Origin: an uncultured Eubacteriales bacterium
GTDB lineage: Bacteria; Bacillota; Clostridia; Oscillospirales; Acutalibacteraceae
DNA length: 15,772 bases
NCBI GenBank assembly: GCA_934700635.1
Contig: CAKUXU010000012.1
Span: 1-15,772, forward strand
Direction of reading: 5' to 3'
Every line of letters starts with the position of its first letter. Within the stretch, counting starts at the first letter, position 1. Under the pieces are notes generated by a model. The model did not search any database and was not told where the DNA came from. It was given only the letters and a program-made list of their open reading frames with translations. Of this stretch, positions 7,843 to 13,327 are shown piece by piece. Both the position numbers and the translations under genes were made by a program.

Positions 7843-7860
7843 ATCAGAATATTATACAAT
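7832..7860 (+). promoter_or_regulatory. Promoter of tRNA-Ala(GGC)
   Basis: TTGACA (7832-7837), a 17-nt spacer and TACAAT (7855-7860) lie 12 nt before the tRNA 5' end. This is a near-perfect sigma-A promoter. The -35 is inside the final codons of folC, so the tRNA is packed as tightly as possible against that gene. Confidence 0.75.
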
Positions 7861-7872
7861 ATTATTAAGGTC

Positions 7873-7948
<76 letters not shown>

Positions 7949-7952
7949 GGTG

Positions 7953-8000
7953 TCTTCCGTGTAGGCATTTAGTGTTGTGTGGAAGATTTTTTTATTTTTT
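7953..8000 (+). terminator. Intrinsic terminator after tRNA-Ala(GGC)
   Basis: TCTTCC (7953-7958) pairs with GGAAGA (7981-7986). The stem extends inward through G-U pairs (GTGT with GTGT) and an A-T pair. It is followed by a run of seven Ts (7987-7993) and more Ts after one A. Confidence 0.75.
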
Positions 8001-8006
8001 AAATAT

Positions 8007-8034
8007 AAAGCTTATCTTGAAAAAGATAAGCTTT
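8007..8034 (+). promoter_or_regulatory. Perfect 12-bp hairpin with GAAA tetraloop upstream of the S41 gene
   Basis: AAAGCTTATCTT (8007-8018) and AAGATAAGCTTT (8023-8034) pair perfectly around a GAAA (GNRA-type) loop. The AAGGAG ribosome binding site of the S41 gene starts 7 nt later at 8042. Only weak T-richness follows (GTTTATT), so this could be a second terminator for the tRNA transcript, an mRNA-stabilising 5' hairpin, or an operator-like inverted repeat. Confidence 0.55.
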
Positions 8035-8055
8035 GTTTATTAAGGAGAATTACAT

Positions 8056-9353
8056 ATGATTTTTAAAAATAAATTTTTAATGAGCTTATTTTTTACTTCA
8101 TTGTTATTAACCAGTATAAAAGTAAATGCAGAAATTCCTTCAACACATGTTTACACAAAATATTCAGAAGATATTAAAATTCTTACAAAAAAACAAGTTA
8201 TTGAAGATATTGATTATATAATGGACAAAATTAAAAACATTCATGTAAGTTGTGTAAATGAAATACCAAAGGAAGTTTTAGACCAAAAAGATTTTGAAAT
8301 TCAAAACTTATCCGAAAGTACAAGTGTAATTGAAGAATGGAGAATAATTTCTCGGATACTTGCAAAGTTTCATGATGCTCATACTAGGGTGTTAAGTCCA
8401 AGATTTTTGAGTAACACACGTCTTCCTTTTGATGTTGAATATGTGAACAATAAATTTTTGTGCAAAAGCACAGATTTAATCGGTGCAGAAATAATTGAAA
8501 TTAATGGTATGAAAATTTTAAACTTCATTTTTCGTATGAAATTGAAGAATGGCCTCATGTGAGTTTTTTTAAAGCATTTCCGTTTATTTCAAGAAAAAAC
8601 CTTGCATTGGCTGGAATAGACACTTTAAAACCGGTTGAAGTCAGTTTTAAAACAGATGAAGGCATAAAGAGACGAAAATTTGGATTTACTGAAATAAAAT
8701 TAAAAGAAATCAATCCTTTTGTTTCATATAAAATTGATAAAAAAGATAGTGTAGGTGTATTTACTCTTAATAGCTGTGTTTGTGACGAAAAATATCAAAC
8801 TACAGTAGATCAATTTTTTGATGAAGTATCTAAAAATAATATAAAAAATGTAATAGTAGATTTAAGAGAAAACACTGGTGGAGATAGTAGGGTAGCTGAA
8901 TATTTTATTAAATATTCAAAAAACTTAAAAAGTTATAAAACGTGCAAGGTAGAAGAAAGAAATAAAGACGGAATAAAAACATTTGAATCAAAAATATATA
9001 CTGAAATAGAAGAGTACAAGTCGGATAAAAACTTATTTGACGGTAAAATATTTGTTTTAACTTCAAATAAAACTTTTAGTTCTGCGATGCAATTTGCAGA
9101 AAAGTTCGCTGATAATAATTTAGCAACAATAGTAGGTGAAGTCCCTGGAAATTCTCCTACAAGTTATGGAGATATTTTTAGATGCAAAGCCCCGAATTCT
9201 GAAATGAGATTAAATACAACATTTAAAAAGTTCTATCGTATTGACAGTACCAAAGACCCTGAAAGAATAGTTCCTGATGTAAAAGTTGCTGCAGAAGATG
9301 CTTTGAATGTAGCTTATAAACTAGCGAGATTTTTAAACAATCAGTTTTATTAA
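8056..9353 (+). pseudogene. Exported S41-family peptidase, reading frame split near 8517-8562 (decayed or frameshift-expressed)
   Basis: A secreted or surface protease of the S41 (tail-specific/tricorn-core) family. Part one (8056-8562) has an AAGGAG RBS 8 nt upstream, a clear signal peptide ending SIKVNA|E at residue 25, a helical domain, and the 'L..F.D.HT' motif with H106-D-A-H109-T. Part two (frame continues to 9353) has NVIVDLRENTGGDS, VLTSNKTFSSAMQFA with the nucleophile-type Ser pair (codons 9078-9083), and GEVPGNSPTSYGD. Together they give one continuous family domain. Homology leaves the first frame after EINGMKILN and resumes as HFSYEIEEWPHVSFFKAF in the -1 frame, opened exactly by T-TTA-AAC at 8517-8523. 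Alternatively, part two could start at GTG 8559, overlapping the first stop as GTGA. Plain decay by a net -1 deletion is the simplest reading, so I class it as a pseudogene with the caveat. Confidence 0.7.
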
Positions 9354-9368
9354 TAATTATTTGGTAAT

Positions 9369-9406
9369 ATATCGTTTGTCTGATTAATCAACAAATGATA
9401 TTTTTT
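9369..9406 (+). terminator. Intrinsic terminator of the S41 gene
   Basis: ATATCGTTTGT (9369-9379) pairs with ACAAATGATAT (9391-9401), with one G-U pair and a loop that is itself the palindrome TGATTAATCA. Ts continue to 9406. It starts 15 nt after the S41 stop codon. Confidence 0.7.
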
Positions 9407-9409
9407 CAT

Positions 9410-9454
9410 AAAAAATAGCATTTCATGAAAGGCATTTAAAGCTTTTATGAAATG
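9410..9454 (-). terminator. Intrinsic terminator of the dual-OB/DUF488 operon
   Basis: A 13-bp stem, CATTTCATGAAAG (9419-9431) with CTTTTATGAAATG (9442-9454), has one G-U or A-C position depending on strand. Read on the minus strand it is followed by CTATTTTTT, giving a good T tail. It lies about 90 nt past the DUF488 stop and back to back with the S41 terminator. Confidence 0.6.
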
Positions 9455-9545
9455 TCAAACTGATAAAATTTTTCTGTTTTAATAAAAAACTCAGTATTTA
9501 AGCCACTTGTAGTCGATGATAATGTTTACAAGAAAATTATTATTC

Positions 9546-9983
9546 TTACAGGTGCGTGATTTTTACATCATCATAAGTTTTTGAGATTTTTTCCGCAATA
9601 AGTCTACGATGACAATGCTCATGACTACTTTCGGCACAAAGAATACAAATCCTCTTATTTTTAAAAGCATAGAAAAAATCTAGGTTTGCATGAGTATCCA
9701 AGAATTTATTATAAATTTTTTCGTACTCATTCCACGTGGTCTTTTCGTTTTTATAATTTTCAAAAAGCGATGGGTTTGGAGCTAACTGTTTTAATGCTAT
9801 GTAGTTGCAACCGCAAATTTTTTTAAGAAAATACTGTAAATCCGTGCTTTTGCTAAACCCAGCAAGCTGTGTGGAATTATAAAGCCTAACGTCTGCAACT
9901 ATTTCAATTTTGTTATCAGTTATAATTCCAAAAAATTTTTCTGCAGATTTTTTCGTATATCCAATTGTAAATAGCTCCAACAT
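9546..9983 (-). CDS. DUF488 domain protein
   Basis: A 145-residue cytoplasmic protein of the DUF488 family, whose molecular activity is not established. Signatures: N-terminal LFTIGYTKKSAEKFF, IVADVRLYNSTQLAGFSK, a central LKQLAPNP stretch, and the C-terminal RICILCAESSHEHCHRRLIAE with the family's C-x-E...C-H-R residues intact. Length is near the family norm. AAGGAG lies 7 nt before the ATG. It follows the dual-OB-like gene on the same strand by 44 nt with no terminator between, so the two probably form one transcript. DUF488 genes often travel with DNA-metabolism or accessory genes, but I infer no specific reaction. Confidence 0.88.
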   Translation of the reverse strand: MLELFTIGYTKKSAEKFFGIITDNKIEIVADVRLYNSTQLAGFSKSTDLQYFLKKICGCNYIALKQLAPNPSLFENYKNEKTTWNEYEKIYNKFLDTHANLDFFYAFKNKRICILCAESSHEHCHRRLIAEKISKTYDDVKITHL

Positions 9984-10027
9984 TACTTACTCCTTGTTAA
10001 ATAATTTTGATTAATCCTATTATAGCA

Positions 10028-10609
10028 TCATATTATATAACAATCCATATAGTACGATTTTACGGAATCTCTTAAAGGATACACTGAACAAACAAATTTA
10101 TAGTAAAGATCATTGCCATATTTTCTGTATGGGATTTCAGGCAATCTTACACTTAATATGCTAAAACCCTTGTAATTATTGTTATTGTAAGTGAAATCAC
10201 ACTTGTGTTTTCCTTTATCATTTTCATATATGAATAGATCAGAGATTTCCACAAACAAAAAAGATGTGCTTTGATTATTTATTTCTTCTTCGACAAGCCA
10301 AGGATTAACATTTGAAAATATAAATTCCGGGTTTTGAACATATTTCTTTAAATTTTCAGTTTGAATATTGGTTTTGGTACGACTAATTATATCGTTAAGA
10401 ACATAATTCTCTTTTTGATGAGTAAGCGGTGCATGGACCACATTTACAGTTAAAAGATCCATTTTATTAAACTTACATTGCTCTCTGTTAAGAGCATGAC
10501 CTTTATTATTTTTAACTAATCTTATGAATTTTCCAAATTTATTTATACCCACCACACAGTAACCACTGTTTTTATCGGATTTTGCAAGAATCATTAATTC
10601 CATTTTCAT
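10028..10609 (-). CDS. Probable dual-OB domain (DuOB-like) protein
   Basis: A 193-residue soluble protein. It opens with MELMILAKSDKNSGYCVVGINKFGKFIRLV and continues to CKFNKMDLLTVNVVHAPLTHQKENYVL. From memory this is the pattern of the 'dual OB-containing' domain, two small beta-barrels expected to bind nucleic acid or a nucleotide. The tail (DFTYNNNNYKGFSILSVRLPEIPYRKYGNDLYYKFVCSVYPL) fits a second barrel. No catalytic residues are evident. The start is uncertain between ATG 10609 and an ATG two codons later; only a weak purine stretch (GAAGAAG) precedes them. It is the first gene of a two-gene unit with DUF488. Function is unknown; family recognition is moderate. Confidence 0.65.
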   Translation of the reverse strand: MKMELMILAKSDKNSGYCVVGINKFGKFIRLVKNNKGHALNREQCKFNKMDLLTVNVVHAPLTHQKENYVLNDIISRTKTNIQTENLKKYVQNPEFIFSNVNPWLVEEEINNQSTSFLFVEISDLFIYENDKGKHKCDFTYNNNNYKGFSILSVRLPEIPYRKYGNDLYYKFVCSVYPLRDSVKSYYMDCYII

Positions 10610-10647
10610 AAAGGTTCTTCTTCGTATAGTAATATAAAAACCTGTTC

Positions 10648-10653
10648 ATTATA
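10648..10653 (-). promoter_or_regulatory. Candidate -10 box for the dual-OB/DUF488 operon
   Basis: On the minus strand a perfect TATAAT lies 38 nt before the first ATG of the dual-OB gene. No good -35 is present at 16-18 nt, so this is either a weak or activator-dependent promoter, or transcription partly comes from the upstream tRNA-Leu. Confidence 0.3.
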
Positions 10654-10670
10654 CCTCTGGAACAAATTGA

Positions 10671-10694
10671 AAGTTGCCCCAAAAAGAGCAACTT
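10671..10694 (-). terminator. Weak intrinsic terminator after tRNA-Leu(CAG)
   Basis: On the minus strand AAGTTGCTC pairs with GGGCAACTT around TTTTTG. The tail is only TCAATTTGTT, so some readthrough into the dual-OB operon is possible. Confidence 0.4.
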
Positions 10695-10738
10695 ACTAAA
10701 AAATAAACCATTCTGCAAAACCTGACTTTATTTTTAAC

Positions 10739-10825
10739 TGGTGCGGATAACAGGAGTTGAACCTGCAAGAACTTGCGTTCACATGGACCTGAACCATGCG
10801 CGTCTGCCAATTCCGCCATACCCGC
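10739..10825 (-). tRNA. tRNA-Leu, anticodon CAG
   Basis: An 87-nt class II tRNA with encoded CCA. Acceptor GCGGGTA pairs with TATCCGC. Anticodon stem CATGG/CCATG holds loop TTCAGGT (anticodon CAG, reads CUG). A long variable arm (GAAC-GCAA-GTTC) is typical of tRNA-Leu, and the T arm is GCAGG-TTCAACT-CCTGT. Confidence 0.95.
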
Positions 10826-10836
10826 ATATGTAGACT

Positions 10837-10865
10837 ATTATAATATATGTCGTAGATACTGTCAA
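10837..10865 (-). promoter_or_regulatory. Consensus promoter of tRNA-Leu(CAG)
   Basis: On the minus strand, TTGACA (10860-10865), a 17-nt spacer and TATAAT (10837-10842) form a perfect sigma-A promoter ending 11 nt before the tRNA. The -35 overlaps the stop codon of the transglutaminase-like gene. Confidence 0.85.
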
Positions 10866-11383
10866 TAATTTTGTTTATAGTTAAACTGAACCCCTTGAAA
10901 TCTTAGATTTTTTATAGAATTCATTATTATACATCTTGGATAAGAACTTTTGCATAGAGGGTAAAATTTTTTGTTCCATAGATGCGAATTTAAAATTATT
11001 TTATCACTTACCAGTAAATATTTGCTACAAAATTCCGTGCTTTTTACACTTGGAAGACTAAATGGATTTTCAGTTCCTTTTAATGAATTAGGATTTCTAG
11101 TGATATCAAAAGTTGCGTCTAGATGATAAAAATTATTTTCTATTTTTACAATATTCCAAGCATTTATGATTTTTCCTTTTTGAGGATTGTTTACATATCC
11201 CCATACAAATATAATAGGGTACTGCTTGTTCATAAGTTCAAAAAGTTTCACACTGGGATATTCATTACGTGCAAGTATATAGTTGTATAAATAAACTAGT
11301 TTATCAATTTGATTGGAGTCTTTGCAGTTTAAATGCAAGTTTCTCCATAACAGTTCATATTCTTTTATAAGTTTGGGTTGCGT
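10862..11383 (-). pseudogene. Degenerate transglutaminase-like protein, start codon apparently mutated (ACG)
   Basis: The frame is open from just after a TAA at 11396-11398 and encodes about 173 residues if read from ACG at 11381-11383. The core GKIINAWNIVKIENNFYHLDATFD aligns by eye with the transglutaminase-like pattern 'HAWN.V...wY.lD.TwD'. The catalytic His is Asn here, and the expected 'GVC.GYA' Cys segment reads RNEYPSVKLF with no Cys, so only the Asp remains. An AAGGAAGG Shine-Dalgarno (11390-11397) sits 6 nt before ACG, and a good promoter is upstream, so ACG looks like a decayed ATG. The only conventional in-frame start is TTG 11338, with poor RBS spacing (158 residues). No signal peptide is visible. 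It is either a pseudogene or a non-catalytic homologue. Confidence 0.5.
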
Positions 11384-11404
11384 ATAAAGCCTTCCTTAAT
11401 GTTT

Positions 11405-11432
11405 AGTATAATATAAATTTTTTAAATTGCAA
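11405..11432 (-). promoter_or_regulatory. Promoter of the transglutaminase-like gene
   Basis: On the minus strand: TTGCAA (11427-11432), a 16-nt spacer and TATACT (11405-11410), then AAGGAAGG 7 nt downstream of the -10. Its -35 is separated by a single base from the -35 of the divergent tRNA-Ala(CGC) promoter. Confidence 0.5.
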
Positions 11433-11433
11433 G

Positions 11434-11462
11434 TTGACAAAAAAATATATTTATTATAGAAT
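11434..11462 (+). promoter_or_regulatory. Promoter of tRNA-Ala(CGC)
   Basis: TTGACA (11434-11439), a 17-nt spacer and TAGAAT (11457-11462), ending 18 nt before the tRNA. It is back to back with the minus-strand promoter. Confidence 0.75.
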
Positions 11463-11480
11463 TACACACAGAATGATTTT

Positions 11481-11556
11481 GGGCTTATAGCTCATCTGGT
11501 AGAGCGCTGCGTTCGCAATGCAGAGGTGAGGGGTTCGAGTCCCCTTAAGTCCACCA
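11481..11556 (+). tRNA. tRNA-Ala, anticodon CGC
   Basis: A 76-nt cloverleaf with encoded CCA. Acceptor GGGCTTA pairs with TAAGTCC with the alanine-identity G3-U70 wobble. D stem GCTC/GAGC, anticodon stem CTGCG/TGCAG with loop TTCGCAA (anticodon CGC, reads only GCG), T arm AGGGG-TTCGAGT-CCCCT. A dedicated GCG reader is slightly unexpected in such an AT-rich genome. Confidence 0.95.
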
Positions 11557-11587
11557 TGTTTGTATATATCTTTTGATACAGTTGAAA

Positions 11588-11620
11588 AAATCCCAGTAAT
11601 ACTGGGGTTTGTTTAATTTT
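11588..11620 (+). terminator. Intrinsic terminator after tRNA-Ala(CGC)
   Basis: AAATCCCAGT (11588-11597) pairs with ACTGGGGTTT (11601-11610) around a 3-nt loop, with one T-G pair, followed by GTTTAATTTT. Confidence 0.75.
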
Positions 11621-11846
11621 ATGGATTTTTTAAGGCTATTTTTTGAATACTTCTTCTGTATAACTGATTAAATTTTTTTATTTTAGAAATGCAACATCCT
11701 AGCAGGGGGTTGCATAATTTCGCACGGTTAAAATGTTTAAAAACTTACATAGAAAAAATCTAAAAAATCAAGAACTCAGTAAGGAACTTATGAATTACTG
11801 TTTTTTATACTGGAATCACAATAGAAAAACCAATTAGATAAGTTGA
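11621..11846 (+). other. Gene-free stretch between the tRNA terminator and the HD fragment
   Basis: It holds one notable hairpin (11689-11715; ATGCAAC arms with a CCT/AGG inner part around AGC) without a T tail. A short open frame (11718-11837) lacks a ribosome binding site and resembles no family I know. The missing N-terminal half of the HD-domain gene is not visible here in any frame, so it was removed by deletion or rearrangement rather than only frameshifted. Confidence 0.5.
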
Positions 11847-12203
11847 GTGCAAGAAGAGTATTTTGGTGATTTGACTTCGTTTAATAAAATTACTGAGGAT
11901 GAAAAAAGACTAAACGGTCAAGAAGCGGTGAAAAAAGTTTTAGTGTCGCTAACTGAAAAAGATAATTATTTCGATTTGTTGCAAGAATTTGAGGAAGGAA
12001 AAACTTTGGAATCTCAATTTGCCAGAATGTGTAATAAACTAGAATGTGATATACAAGTAAAAATATATTGCGAAAATAATGAAGTTGATTTATTTGCGGA
12101 TAGCAATAAGTATTTGTCTGAAATACCTGAGATTAAAAATAGAATTATTTCAGAAAAGTCAAGAAACTTGGCGGATTTGTTAATAGAGAATGATCGAAGT
12201 TAA
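11847..12203 (+). pseudogene. HD-domain hydrolase, 5'-truncated fragment
   Basis: About 118 residues matching the C-terminal half of HD-domain nucleotidase/phosphohydrolases of the YfbR/HDDC2 type, which dephosphorylate deoxynucleoside monophosphates. The fragment begins at the 'E..tGD' motif (EEYFGDLTSFNKITEDEK) and continues through LLQEFEEGKTLESQFARMCNKLECDIQVKIY. The upstream part with the metal-binding H and HD residues is absent, and the usual Asp of the 'cDKLE' motif is Asn63 here (MCNKLE). The only start, GTG 11847 right after an in-frame TGA, has no Shine-Dalgarno. These points together argue for a non-functional remnant. A Nudix gene, another nucleotide-sanitation type, follows 89 nt later. 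An overlapping 24-codon frame at 12190-12264 is not supported. Confidence 0.6.
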
Positions 12204-12292
12204 GCAGATAGAAAAAGTGGTAGACTTTGTAAAAAATCATTCATTGATAGAATTAATTAAATGATTAGTTAATTAAAATTGGAGGAATTATT

Positions 12293-12730
12293 TTGAAAAA
12301 GCATTTTTGTGTTTCTGTGTATGTGTATGACCCAAAAGTCAGTAAATTTTTGTTAATAAAACACCGAAAAACTGGAAAATGGCTACAGCCAGGAGGTCAT
12401 ATTGAATTGGATGAAGATCCAGAAGAAGCTGCTTTAAGAGAGACATTTGAAGAAATTGGCATTAATGTGAGATTGATCGGTAAAAGGATTCCGCGTGAAC
12501 AAGATTTTGTTACTCCACTTGCGTTACAAAAAAATATTGTAGAAAAAGATCATATTCATATAGACATAGTGTATTTAGCGTATCCGCTTGAAAATCAAAA
12601 AGAAACTATAAACTACAACGAAACCGAAGGATTAAAATGGTTTACGTTGGATGAAATAACAGATGATAAATTTGAAACATTTGATGATGTAAAATCATGG
12701 TGTTCAAAGATTGAAAATGATATTATTTGA
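12293..12730 (+). CDS. Nudix hydrolase
   Basis: A 145-residue cytoplasmic pyrophosphohydrolase that would cleave a nucleoside diphosphate linked to another moiety, with Mg2+ or Mn2+. The Nudix box is complete (GHIELDEDPEEAALRETFEEIGI, here residues about 35-57), following the typical GKWLQPGG strand. The substrate cannot be told; possibilities include oxidised nucleotides, NDP-sugars and nucleoside analogues. The start is TTG 12293, fixed by GGAGGA at 12281-12286 with a 6-nt spacer and by the MKKHFCVSVYVYD N-terminus. No promoter is obvious, so transcription may begin upstream near the HD remnant. A strong terminator lies about 200 nt downstream. It looks intact, in contrast to the genes just before it. 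Confidence 0.92.
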   Translation: MKKHFCVSVYVYDPKVSKFLLIKHRKTGKWLQPGGHIELDEDPEEAALRETFEEIGINVRLIGKRIPREQDFVTPLALQKNIVEKDHIHIDIVYLAYPLENQKETINYNETEGLKWFTLDEITDDKFETFDDVKSWCSKIENDII

Positions 12731-12926
12731 TCAAAATTATGTGTTAGTCAATAATTAAATAAAAGTATGTTTATGTATCGATTTTTTATTTTTAATTTCG
12801 AATATGAGTAGTTTTTTTAATGTTCTAAAAAAGTGTCTGTTATGTAAACTTTTAATTTTAATCAAATTAATAAAATGCTTATGAAACTAAACCTTATCCA
12901 AAATCAAAATAGTATCTAAAAATTGC

Positions 12927-12959
12927 AGAGGTTTTCCAAACAGAGAACCTCTATTTTTT
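12927..12959 (+). terminator. Intrinsic terminator downstream of the Nudix gene
   Basis: AGAGGTTTTC (12927-12936) pairs with GAGAACCTCT (12943-12952) around CAAACA, with one T-G pair, followed by A and six Ts. Confidence 0.8.
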
Positions 12960-13148
12960 ATTTTATCTGAAATTTACTGTGTGTTTGGGCGATGTAGGCC
13001 GCTAGTTAGTTTTAAGTCTTATTTACATAATATTTTTGAAACCTTAAAACATATTAGAATTTTGGTGGAGAGCCACGTCCAGAAGAATGCGAAAAAATAT
13101 AGATAACTAGACAAACATATCTTATACGAACACTAAGTTTCGTTAAGG

Positions 13149-13196
13149 AAATTTCTATTTTGGATTGTTGTGCATTTCATAATAAAATAGAAATTT
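13149..13196. repeat. 13-bp perfect inverted repeat with 22-nt spacer
   Basis: AAATTTCTATTTT (13149-13161) and its exact reverse complement (13184-13196). It directly abuts the minus-strand terminator hairpin. It could be a transcript-end structure or a small mobile-element remnant; no target duplication or transposase is visible. Confidence 0.6.
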
Positions 13197-13226
13197 AAAA
13201 CCACCGATAAAATTAATTATCGGCGG
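13197..13226 (-). terminator. Intrinsic terminator of the ankyrin-like gene
   Basis: On the minus strand CCGCCGATAA pairs with TTATCGGTGG (one G-U) around TTAATT, then TTTT. It lies about 100 nt beyond the stop of the ankyrin-like gene. Confidence 0.55.
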
Positions 13227-13327
13227 GACGGACAGGTATTATATATATGTCTATCATTGTGATACTTTCTCAAAAGAGAAATTATCTCTTGATGATTTCT
13301 TCTAACTGAAATAAATTTTTAGTTTTT

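Larger units (their letters stand above)
12731..13327. other. 597-nt gene-poor region between convergent Nudix and ankyrin-like genes
   Basis: No open frame with a ribosome binding site is visible on either strand. Contents are a strong plus-strand terminator (12927-12959), a 13-bp perfect inverted repeat (13149-13161 with 13184-13196), a minus-strand terminator hairpin next to it (13201-13226), and a small AAGAGA/TCTCTT hairpin at 13274-13290. The stretch 12960-13148 carries nothing I can name and may be decayed coding sequence. Confidence 0.6.

Noticed and set aside
11718..11837. 40-codon open stretch (FRTVKMFKNLHRKN...) upstream of the HD remnant
   Set aside because: No start with a ribosome binding site and no recognisable family; considered as a transposase scrap but without support.
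12190..12264. 24-codon open frame (MIEVKQIEKVVDF...) after the HD fragment
   Set aside because: No Shine-Dalgarno, overlaps the end of the HD remnant, and too short to judge; possibly part of the decayed gene.
12960..13148. Decayed coding sequence (for example a short frame around 13066-13100)
   Set aside because: Stops in all frames and no recognisable domain; not enough signal to name a gene.
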